Below are positions 6,631-11,861 of a stretch of DNA of 11,861 nucleotides, one piece after another. The position numbers were made by a program, and so were the translations under genes. Source of the stretch: Deinococcus sp. (lineage in GTDB: Bacteria > Deinococcota > Deinococci > Deinococcales > Deinococcaceae); contig JAUNHF010000027.1 of the NCBI GenBank assembly GCA_030524065.1, positions 1-11,861 on the forward strand. Direction: 5' to 3'. The notes below the pieces were generated by a model. That model worked only from the letters and a program-made list of their open reading frames with translations, searched no databases and had not been told where the DNA came from. Each line of letters starts with the position of its first letter. The stretch's first letter is position 1.

Positions 6631-7875
6631 ATGTCCAAAACATTTGAGGAGAAGTTGCGCGAGTACGCCCGCGTACTGGTCAGTACGGGCGTGGGCCTGA
6701 AAGCCGGCGGCAAGCTGCTGATCAATGCGCCCATTGACGCTGTGCCCCTGGTCCGCGAAATGGTGGCCGAGGCTTACCGTATCGGCGCGCTGGACGTGCG
6801 TGTGTACTGGCACGACGACCAACTGGAGCGGCTGCGCTACGTGGAAGGCAGCCGCGAAGCGGCGCTGTTTATGCCCGAGTGGCTGATGGAGGAGGCCGAG
6901 CGAATGGTGGCCGACGGCTACGCCCGCATCGGCATTCGCGGCGACGACCCCAACCTGCTGGCTGGCGTGGACGGCCAACTGATTGCCGAGCGCACCAAGC
7001 GCGGCGCCGAGCTGAGCCGCAAGGTGTCGGCGGCCATCAGCGGGCACACGGTGGACTGGACCCTGGGCGCCATGAGCACGCCGGCCTGGGCACGCAGCGT
7101 CTACCCGGACCTGCCCGAAGCCGAGGGCGTGGCGCGGCTGTGGGAAGACATCTTTACCGTGTCGCGCATCAATGAAGCCGACCCGGTGGCGGCCTGGCAG
7201 GCGCATACGGACCGCCTGGCCCGGCTGAGCGCGTACCTCAATGAGCAGCAGTTCAGCGCGGTTCACTTCCGCAACCCGGAAGGCACTGACCTGACCGTGG
7301 GCCTGGCCGACGGCCACGTCTGGGACGGCGGCGCCATGACCGGCCCCACCGGCACCCGCACCGTGCCCAACATGCCCACCGACGAAGTGTTCACGGCGCC
7401 GCACCGCGACCGGGTAGACGGCGTGGCTGTCGCCAGCAAGCCGCTGTCGGTGCGCGGCACCCTGATCAGCGGCATCCGCATGCGCTTTGAAGGAGGCCGC
7501 GCCGTAGAGGCCACCGCCGAGAGCGGCCAGGAAACCTTGCAGCAGCTGCTGGACACCGACGAGGGTGCCGCCCGCCTGGGCGAAGTGGCGCTGGTGCCGG
7601 CCTCGGCGCCGGTCGCGCAGACCGGCAGTCTGTTCAACATGACCCTCTTTGATGAGAACGCCGCTTCGCACATCGCTCTGGGCCGCTGCTACAGCACCAA
7701 CGTGCAGGGCGGCAGCGACGAAGAAACGCTGGCGGCCGCCGGCGGCAACCGCTCCCTGATTCACGTGGACTGGATGATCGGCAGCCCCAGCACCGATGTG
7801 GACGGGCTGACCAAAGACGGCAACCGCATCCCGCTGATGCGCAGCGGCGAATGGGTGGTAGACGCCGCCAACTAA
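6631..7875 (+). CDS. M29 family aminopeptidase (aminopeptidase T / AmpS type)
   Basis: This cytoplasmic metal-dependent aminopeptidase releases N-terminal residues from peptides. It has 414 residues, the usual length for the family (about 408-415), and no signal peptide. The Rossmann-like N-terminal part (about 1-200) includes [20 protein letters not shown]. The C-terminal part carries the metal site: Glu252 ([10 protein letters not shown]), Glu318 (LGEVALVP), His347 and Tyr354 ([10 protein letters not shown]), and His378 and Asp380 ([10 protein letters not shown]). All sit at the spacing known for M29 peptidases. GSPSTDVDG near 385-392 is also typical. The gene diverges from the M16 peptidase gene, so an extracellular and an intracellular peptidase are neighbours, which hints at peptide use but does not prove it. 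TATGCT 6 nt before the ATG supports the start. Confidence 0.93.
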   Translation: MSKTFEEKLREYARVLVSTGVGLKAGGKLLINAPIDAVPLVREMVAEAYRIGALDVRVYWHDDQLERLRYVEGSREAALFMPEWLMEEAERMVADGYARIGIRGDDPNLLAGVDGQLIAERTKRGAELSRKVSAAISGHTVDWTLGAMSTPAWARSVYPDLPEAEGVARLWEDIFTVSRINEADPVAAWQAHTDRLARLSAYLNEQQFSAVHFRNPEGTDLTVGLADGHVWDGGAMTGPTGTRTVPNMPTDEVFTAPHRDRVDGVAVASKPLSVRGTLISGIRMRFEGGRAVEATAESGQETLQQLLDTDEGAARLGEVALVPASAPVAQTGSLFNMTLFDENAASHIALGRCYSTNVQGGSDEETLAAAGGNRSLIHVDWMIGSPSTDVDGLTKDGNRIPLMRSGEWVVDAAN

Positions 7876-7895
7876 GGACTCTGGGGCAAGGTGAA

Positions 7896-7919
7896 GGGGC
7901 CGTTCGGAGGAGCGGCCCT
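7896..7919. terminator. Bidirectional terminator hairpin between convergent genes
   Basis: GGGGCCGTTC at 7896-7905 pairs with GAGCGGCCCT at 7910-7919 (ten pairs, two of them G-T) over a GGAG tetraloop. The + strand continues gccctcttta. It lies between the stops at 7875 (+) and 7927 (-). Confidence 0.65.
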
Positions 7920-7926
7920 GCCCTCT

Positions 7927-8556
7927 TTAGTGTGTTGCCCGGCGGCGAACCTCGGCCACGATCCGGTCAATCACTTGCTGCGCGCTCAGCTCGCCGGTAT
8001 CAATGACCAGGGCGTCGGCAGCGGGCACGCTCTGGGCCGCGTCGCGGGCGTCGCGCTCTACCAGGGCCGCCTCTATTGCCCCCAGGTCTTCAGGGCGCTC
8101 GGCGCTGCGCCGCTCGGCCCGCACGCGGGGGCTGGCGGTCAGGTAGAACTTGGCCTGTGCCTGCGGAAAGACGGTGGTGCCCATGTCGCGCCCCTCGGCC
8201 ACGAAGGGGGCCGGCAGCGCCCGCAGCTGCTCATCCACCCAGGCCCTCACCTCGGGCAGTGCAGCGTAGGCGCTGACGCCCTCATCCACCCGCGTGGCGT
8301 GCAGGTCGGCGGTCAGGTCGCGTGACCCCAGCTGCACCCGGTTGCCCTCGGCGCGTGGTTCCAGGCGGGGCGGCTGGGCCTGCAAGCACTCCAGCACGCG
8401 CAGGTCGCCGCCCGGCAGTTCAGCTTCCAGGCCGCACAGGGTTACGGCGCGGTACAGCAGCCCCGAACTGACATACGGTACGCCCAGGGCACGGGCCACC
8501 CCGGAGGCCACCGTACTTTTGCCGCTCGCCGCTACGCCGTCAATCGTGATAATCAC
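7927..8556 (-). CDS. cmk: Cytidylate kinase
   Basis: The enzyme phosphorylates CMP and dCMP with ATP to the diphosphates in the cytoplasm, supplying CTP, dCTP and phospholipid precursors. The 209 residues begin [15 protein letters not shown], with the P-loop at residues 7-15. [11 protein letters not shown] (about 30-40) is the CMP-site stretch that follows it in this family. [11 protein letters not shown] (121-131) and the lid-region arginines RVRAERR and ERDARD complete the signature. [12 protein letters not shown] is the typical C-terminal strand. It is slightly shorter than the usual 220-225 residues. The start codon is GTG, fixed by TACACT 7 nt upstream. There is no ribosome site, as expected for a leaderless message. 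It lies 69 bp behind the broken dinB-like gene on the same strand. Confidence 0.94.
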   Translation of the reverse strand: MIITIDGVAASGKSTVASGVARALGVPYVSSGLLYRAVTLCGLEAELPGGDLRVLECLQAQPPRLEPRAEGNRVQLGSRDLTADLHATRVDEGVSAYAALPEVRAWVDEQLRALPAPFVAEGRDMGTTVFPQAQAKFYLTASPRVRAERRSAERPEDLGAIEAALVERDARDAAQSVPAADALVIDTGELSAQQVIDRIVAEVRRRATH

Positions 8557-8563
8557 GCCCCGC

Positions 8564-8569
8564 AGTGTA
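8564..8569 (-). promoter_or_regulatory. -10 box TACACT, leaderless GTG start at 8556
   Basis: TACACT on the - strand, 7 nt (gcggggc), then GTG. It is identical in hexamer and spacing to the boxes at 2644 and 11498, and shows that a GTG can serve as a leaderless start here. Confidence 0.65.
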
Positions 8570-8625
8570 GCGGCTTGGGTGGGTAGTGCCCCGGCCCATT
8601 TACCAGATTCTCAGTTGGCAGATAT

Positions 8626-9109
8626 TTAGTTGCCGGATACAAAGTGCCGTGCCAGCAGCCGCACTGCGCCCAGATGGTAGGCGCTGTGCGCCAGCGTGGC
8701 GAGGGCGTCGGTGCTAAGGTCTTCATTCCAGTCAGTAATTTGCTCAAGCTGAGCGAGAAGGGCAAGGTATTCGCTGTTCAGCTCGCCTTGTAACTTGGTC
8801 CATCCCAGTTCGTCCACTGCCGAGGGTTGCCAGCTGCCCGGCCAATCGGCTATGAATTCATCGCCCGCCAGATAGGTCCGCAGGGCGCTGAGGTAGTAGC
8901 GGGTATGACCCACGTGCGCGGCGATACTGGGAGCGCCGCCAGCACGCTCGGACGCCTGAAGAGCGCTTAGCCCGGCCAGAGTTTTCCAGCAGGCTGCCGC
9001 GCCCCCTGCCGTCGATATACATACTGCCCTGTCCGCCGGTACCTTCAAAGGTTTCGCGCAACAGGTCCCGCAGAGCCGCTACGAAAGGGTTGGGATGAGA
9101 TGAGGTCAT
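8626..9109 (-). pseudogene. DinB-family (DinB_2-like) gene with a one-base frameshift
   Basis: Two overlapping - strand frames give one protein if a single extra base is removed. The first frame starts at ATG 9109 with MTSSHPNPFVAALRDLLRET and runs about 42 residues to GSLLE. The second continues TLAGLSALQASERAGG and ends HFVSGN at 8626. The break is best placed at AAAA (TTTT on the + strand, 8982-8985); three A would join them as SLLETLAGLSALQ. The repaired length is 160 residues, normal for these four-helix metal-binding proteins. Histidines in AAHVGHTRYY and AHSAYHLGAVR fit the metal site. Family members are often linked to damage or thiol chemistry, but their reactions are mostly unknown. 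GGAGG stands 8 nt before the ATG, so this gene uses a normal leader. It may be truly broken or a homopolymer read error. Confidence 0.75.
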
Positions 9110-9121
9110 GGATGGGTCCTC

Positions 9122-9126
9122 CAAAA
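9122..9126 (-). promoter_or_regulatory. Ribosome binding site of the dinB-like gene
   Basis: On the - strand, TTTGGAGGACCCATCC precedes the ATG at 9109, with GGAGG about 8 nt away. It is the clearest Shine-Dalgarno sequence in the window and settles this start. The gene's -10 box must lie further up and I could not assign it. Confidence 0.6.
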
Positions 9127-9203
9127 GTGAGACTGGGCTGTAAAACGTTTGCCGTATGCGCCGGAGCGCTGCGCTGAATTGCCGTCTGCCATAAGCATCA
9201 CCT

Positions 9204-9215
9204 GCCCATCTGGGC
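9204..9215. promoter_or_regulatory. 12-bp palindrome between divergent genes
   Basis: GCCCATCTGGGC has 5-bp arms and a 2-bp centre. It lies 74 bp before the response-regulator start and 95 bp before the dinB-like start, so it could be an operator for either. At this GC content chance is possible. Confidence 0.25.
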
Positions 9216-9276
9216 CTGAAGGAAAGTAGCCCGAAGGTATCATGCGGCACTCCAACCGCCCCTTAGCCTGCACCGC

Positions 9277-9282
9277 TAGACT
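9277..9282 (+). promoter_or_regulatory. -10 box TAGACT, leaderless start at 9289
   Basis: TAGACT, 6 nt (gccctc), then ATG. It drives the two-component operon. The sequence at -35 does not resemble TTGACA. Confidence 0.6.
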
Positions 9283-9288
9283 GCCCTC

Positions 9289-9954
9289 ATGCGCCTGCTG
9301 CTCCTGGAAGACGACACCCGCATTGCCGAGCCCACCCGTGAGGCCCTGAGCGAGGCGGGCTATGACGTGACCTGGGTACAGACGGGCGAAAGTGCCCTGG
9401 AAGCGGCCGTGATGGGCGACTATCCCCTGGCCGTGCTGGACGTGATGGTGCCCGGCGAGCTGGACGGCTTCGCGGTGGCCGGGGAAATGCGCGAAGCGGG
9501 CCTGGACACCGCCATCTTGTTCCTGACCGCCCGCACCGAAGTAGAAGACCGGGTGCGCGGCCTGGACATTGGCGGCGACGCATATCTGACCAAGCCGTTT
9601 GCCATGCCCGAGTTGCTGGCGACCCTGCGGGCGCTGACCCGCCGCGAGCGCGGCCAGAGCGCTCCGGTACTGCATTTTGCGGCGGGGCGCGGCACCCTGG
9701 ACACGGTGGCCCGCACCGTGACCTGGGACGGTGAGGAAGTGGCGGTGACCGGCCGTGAGTACGCCCTGCTCGAAGCGCTGACGCTCTCGCCCGAGCGCTG
9801 GTTTACCCGTGAAGACCTGCTGGACCGGGTCTGGGGCGCCGAGTTCGGCGGCGAGGCCCGCATCGTGGACGTGTACGTGCGCTACCTGCGCCGCAAGCTG
9901 GCCCCCGAAGCCATCCGTTCCGAGCGGGGGCGTGGTTACCGGGTAGAAGCATGA
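9289..9954 (+). CDS. OmpR/PhoB-family response regulator
   Basis: The product is a 221-residue DNA-binding transcription factor switched by phosphorylation. The receiver domain (1-115) has the acidic pair in LLEDD (Glu7, Asp8, Asp9), phospho-acceptor Asp51 ([10 protein letters not shown]), Thr80 (FLTAR) and Lys102 (YLTKPF). The C-terminal winged helix (about 128-221) contains [39 protein letters not shown] and the closing RGRGYRVEA. All key residues are present. It is followed by a membrane histidine kinase, surely its partner. The stop TGA overlaps an ATG (ATGA at 9951-9954) that opens a 29-codon ORF leading into the kinase gene. The signal sensed and the genes controlled are unknown. Confidence 0.95.
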   Translation: MRLLLLEDDTRIAEPTREALSEAGYDVTWVQTGESALEAAVMGDYPLAVLDVMVPGELDGFAVAGEMREAGLDTAILFLTARTEVEDRVRGLDIGGDAYLTKPFAMPELLATLRALTRRERGQSAPVLHFAAGRGTLDTVARTVTWDGEEVAVTGREYALLEALTLSPERWFTREDLLDRVWGAEFGGEARIVDVYVRYLRRKLAPEAIRSERGRGYRVEA

Positions 9955-10040
9955 AGGCGGGATGGATGCTGGTAGACGCCTGGTGGCAGGGTGAGTGTGT
10001 CCAGCTTCGGTCATCCACCGTCGCAGCATGCTGCGCCTGA
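9951..10040 (+). CDS. Possible 29-codon coupling ORF between regulator and kinase
   Basis: The ATG overlaps the regulator stop (ATGA). The frame reads [20 protein letters not shown] and ends AACCA at TGA 10038-10040, 13 bp past the kinase ATG at 10028. The peptide resembles no family I know. Its likely role, if any, is to carry ribosomes from the regulator stop to the kinase start, which has no ribosome site or -10 box of its own. That is inference; the ORF could be chance. Confidence 0.3.
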   Translation: MKAGWMLVDAWWQGECVQLRSSTVAACCA

Positions 10041-11437
10041 GCCTGCGGGCCAGGCTGACCCTCTGGGCGGCGCTCGCCACGGTGCTGGCCGCCCTGCTGG
10101 TATCGGGCGGCACTTATCTGACCGTGCGGCAGCTGCTGTACCTGTCCGAAAAAGAGCAGCTGCTCAGCAACGTGCTGATTGTGCAGTCGCGGGTCGAGCG
10201 CGAGGTGGACCGGGCCGGCGGCGCCGAAAGCCTGCGCTGGCTGTGGCTTGACCTGTCGCAGATTGCCGGCGAAAACGTCCAGACCCAGAACCTGGACCTG
10301 CGGCTGGTGTCACAGGTGGGCGGGCGGTGGTTTTACAAACAGACCGAGCACTTCCCACAGGGGTTGCAGCTGGACTTGCCGGTAGACCTCTATCAGGTGC
10401 GCGGCGAGGACAAGATGATTGTGGTGCGCGAGCTGCGGACCTCCGGCCCCCCGCTGCTGCTGACCGTCATGACCGACACTGGGTCGCTGGGGCAGGCCAA
10501 CAAAGCCTTTCGCCGCGCTTTTTGGACCCTGCTGCCGCTGGCGCTGCTGCTGGCCCTGGTGCTGGGCTGGACGGTGTCGGGCCGGTTGCTGGCCCCGGTG
10601 CGGCAGCTGGAAGTGGCGGCCCGCGAGGTGGGGGAGAGTGGCGACCTGCGCCGGCCCCTGCCGCTGACCGAGCAGGGCGACGAGTTGGGCTTGCTGGCCC
10701 GCGCCCTACAGGGCACCTTCGGGCAGCTGGCCCAGGCCCGCGAGCGCGAGCAGGACTTTGCCCGCGCTGCCGCTCACGACCTGCGCTCACCGCTGGCGGC
10801 CCTCACGGCGCGGGTGCAGGGGAGCCTCAGCCGGCCCCGCGACGCCGAGCGCTACCGTCAGGACTTGCAGGAGATCGGCACCGACTTGGAGCGCCTCTCG
10901 GCCCTGACCACGCACCTGCTGCTGCTGTCGCGTGATCCCTCTTCGGTGTCCCGGCAGCCGGTGGCGCTGCACCTGCTGGCGGCCGACGCCGTGGACCGTG
11001 CCCGCGAACTGGACGAGCTGGCCGATGTGGACCTGCAAGTGGCGCCCAGCGGCCGTGGCCTGTGGACCGAAGGGGACCCGGTGCTGCTGGGCCAGGCCGT
11101 GTGGAATCTGGTTGTGAACGCCATGCGCTACGGCGCCGGCTCCCCGGTGCTGGTGTGCCTTAGGGGCGTGGGCGAAGAGGCCCACATCTCGGTGCAGGAC
11201 GAGGGGCCTGGGGTGTCTCCCGAGGTGCTGGCGCAGCTGGGCCGCGCCTTTTACCGCCCCGATTCTTCCCGGCAGGGGCAGGCGGGCGGCGGCGGACATG
11301 GCCTGGGGCTGGCGCTGGCGCAGCGGGCTGCCGAGGTTCACGGTGGGCGGCTGGAACTGGAAAGTGTAGAGGGCGCGGGCTTTACGGCGCGGGTGGTCTT
11401 GCCGGCCCACCACCCGCCGGCCCCGCAGGAAGCCTGA
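10028..11437 (+). CDS. Membrane sensor histidine kinase (HAMP, HisKA, HATPase)
   Basis: This 469-residue inner-membrane kinase phosphorylates the response regulator encoded just upstream. TM1 lies at about 12-30 and TM2 at about 164-183, with an extracytoplasmic sensor of about 130 residues between them (QTQNLDLRLVSQVGGRWFYK). A HAMP domain follows (about 184-237, RLLAPVRQLEVAARE). The H-box FARAAAHDLRSPLAAL has His250. The ATPase domain has the N-box NLVVNAMRYG (Asn364), the G1 box DEGPGVS and the G2 box GGGHGLGLAL. The frame could begin at GTG 9995, but that adds a polar 11-residue tail unlike an N-terminus. The ATG followed by [12 protein letters not shown] is the normal form. No Shine-Dalgarno sequence precedes it. 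The sensor region matches no ligand-binding domain I can name. Confidence 0.93.
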   Translation: MLRLSLRARLTLWAALATVLAALLVSGGTYLTVRQLLYLSEKEQLLSNVLIVQSRVEREVDRAGGAESLRWLWLDLSQIAGENVQTQNLDLRLVSQVGGRWFYKQTEHFPQGLQLDLPVDLYQVRGEDKMIVVRELRTSGPPLLLTVMTDTGSLGQANKAFRRAFWTLLPLALLLALVLGWTVSGRLLAPVRQLEVAAREVGESGDLRRPLPLTEQGDELGLLARALQGTFGQLAQAREREQDFARAAAHDLRSPLAALTARVQGSLSRPRDAERYRQDLQEIGTDLERLSALTTHLLLLSRDPSSVSRQPVALHLLAADAVDRARELDELADVDLQVAPSGRGLWTEGDPVLLGQAVWNLVVNAMRYGAGSPVLVCLRGVGEEAHISVQDEGPGVSPEVLAQLGRAFYRPDSSRQGQAGGGGHGLGLALAQRAAEVHGGRLELESVEGAGFTARVVLPAHHPPAPQEA

Positions 11438-11497
11438 GCTTGCCCCGTTCTCAGCTGCCGCCCTGCTCCTGGTCCTTCCCGCGGCGCGGCCCTGATC

Positions 11498-11503
11498 TAC
11501 ACT
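11498..11503 (+). promoter_or_regulatory. -10 box TACACT, leaderless start at 11511
   Basis: TACACT, 7 nt (gtgcttc), then ATG. The gene therefore has its own promoter 60 bp after the kinase stop. I see no clear terminator in that gap. Confidence 0.65.
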
Positions 11504-11510
11504 GTGCTTC

Positions 11511-11861
11511 ATGACCATTTCCGCCGCTTCACCAGCCGCTGCGCCCAGGCAGTACCAGGCCCTGATTCTTGGCGGCGGCGATCCGGGCGATCCGTTCGCC
11601 GCCTCGCATGGCGTGGCTGTCAAGGGGTTGGTGCCGGTGGCTGGGCAGCCGATGGCCCTTCATGTCCTGCGGGCCGTGCGGGCCAGCGGTCAGGTGGGCC
11701 GGGTGGCTTATATCGGCCCCACCACGCCGGAAATGGACGCCCTGATTGACCAACAGCTGCCCAGCAGTGGCCGCCTGCTGGACAACCTGACCGCCGGCCT
11801 GCAAGCTCTGGGTGACCAGGGGGGGCGCGTGCTGGTCCTCACCGCCGACATCCCGATGCTC
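11511..11861 (+). CDS. MobA-like NTP transferase, 5' part
   Basis: The first 117 codons of a nucleotidyltransferase are visible; the window ends inside the gene. After about 15 variable residues comes [14 protein letters not shown], then [16 protein letters not shown]. This is the nucleotide-binding start of the MobA/IspD/GlmU-like GT-A fold: a glycine-rich loop and a lysine before the VPVxGxPM turn. VLTADIPML at the end of the window carries the conserved metal-binding aspartate. Such enzymes join a nucleotide to a phosphorylated sugar, polyol, choline or molybdopterin. The substrate cannot be told from this half. TACACT 7 nt upstream supports the start. It is probably not part of the two-component operon. 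Confidence 0.8.
   Translation, partial: MTISAASPAAAPRQYQALILGGGDPGDPFAASHGVAVKGLVPVAGQPMALHVLRAVRASGQVGRVAYIGPTTPEMDALIDQQLPSSGRLLDNLTAGLQALGDQGGRVLVLTADIPML

Noticed and set aside
6559..7764. 401-codon open frame on the - strand
   Set aside because: It is antisense to the M29 aminopeptidase gene and His/Gln/Gly/Ala-rich, as expected of a shadow frame.
8613..8639. Imperfect 12-bp direct repeat (AGTTGGCAGATA / AGTTGCCGGATA)
   Set aside because: Only two copies, two mismatches, across the end of the dinB-like gene; no function suggested.
8626..9048. Separate 140-codon protein from a TTG at 9048
   Set aside because: Its first 23 or so residues do not match the DinB family; the family reading comes from the other frame, so a frameshift is the better explanation.
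9995..10027. GTG start for the histidine kinase
   Set aside because: It adds a polar stretch ([11 protein letters not shown]) before a normal [11 protein letters not shown]-terminus. It cannot be fully excluded, since a GGGTGA lies just before it.
9106..10113. 335-codon open frame on the - strand
   Set aside because: It is opposite the response regulator and the kinase start, with no recognisable domain.
10787..11623. 278-codon open frame on the - strand
   Set aside because: It is opposite the kinase catalytic region and the transferase start, both well supported.
1..11861. CRISPR array, transposon, phage or defence island
   Set aside because: No regularly spaced repeats, transposase, integrase or toxin-antitoxin pair was seen on either strand.

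Overview
The window is GC-rich, gene-dense bacterial chromosome and most probably comes from a Deinococcus species. Three things point there. Nine of the eleven visible gene starts have a TANNNT -10 box only 6-7 nt before the start codon, which is the leaderless-mRNA arrangement described for Deinococcus. The gene set is familiar from that genus: a compact AlkA-type glycosylase, an APH(3')-like kinase, a DinB-family protein and an M29 aminopeptidase. Codons strongly prefer G or C in third position. The species call is inference; no rRNA or other marker gene is present. I see no tRNA, rRNA, insertion sequence, phage gene or CRISPR array.

Layout. (1) 1-68: the 3' end of an unidentified + strand gene, running towards two - strand genes. 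(2) 149-1854 (-): tandem paralogous genes for exported proteins. Each has a signal peptide, a disordered Ala/Pro/Thr linker and a C-terminal domain resembling YbaY/YscW. (3) 2033-3439 (+): a base-excision DNA glycosylase (AlkA family) followed 21 bp later by an APH(3')-type phosphotransferase with its own promoter. (4) 3511-6483 (-): a large secreted M16 zinc peptidase with both M16 halves on one chain. (5) 6631-7875 (+): an M29 aminopeptidase, divergent from the M16 gene. (6) 7927-8556 (-): cytidylate kinase. (7) 8626-9109 (-): a DinB-family gene broken by one extra base. (8) 9289-11437 (+): an OmpR-type response regulator and its membrane histidine kinase, with a possible 29-codon coupling ORF between them. 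(9) 11511-11861 (+): the 5' part of a MobA-like nucleotidyltransferase, cut by the window end.

Together the genes cover envelope or secreted protein handling (two YbaY-like proteins and the M16 peptidase), peptide turnover (M29), DNA repair and damage-related functions (AlkA, DinB), nucleotide metabolism (Cmk) and signalling (two-component pair). They do not form one pathway. Most genes are single transcription units; only the regulator/kinase pair is a clear operon. Strong hairpins lie between the convergent gene pairs.

I found no convincing new defence or mobile system. The points most worth a second look are the uniform leaderless promoters, the frameshifted dinB-like gene, the tandem YbaY-like genes with an inverted repeat in one promoter, the altered C-terminus of the APH(3')-like enzyme, and the small ORF bridging the two-component genes.
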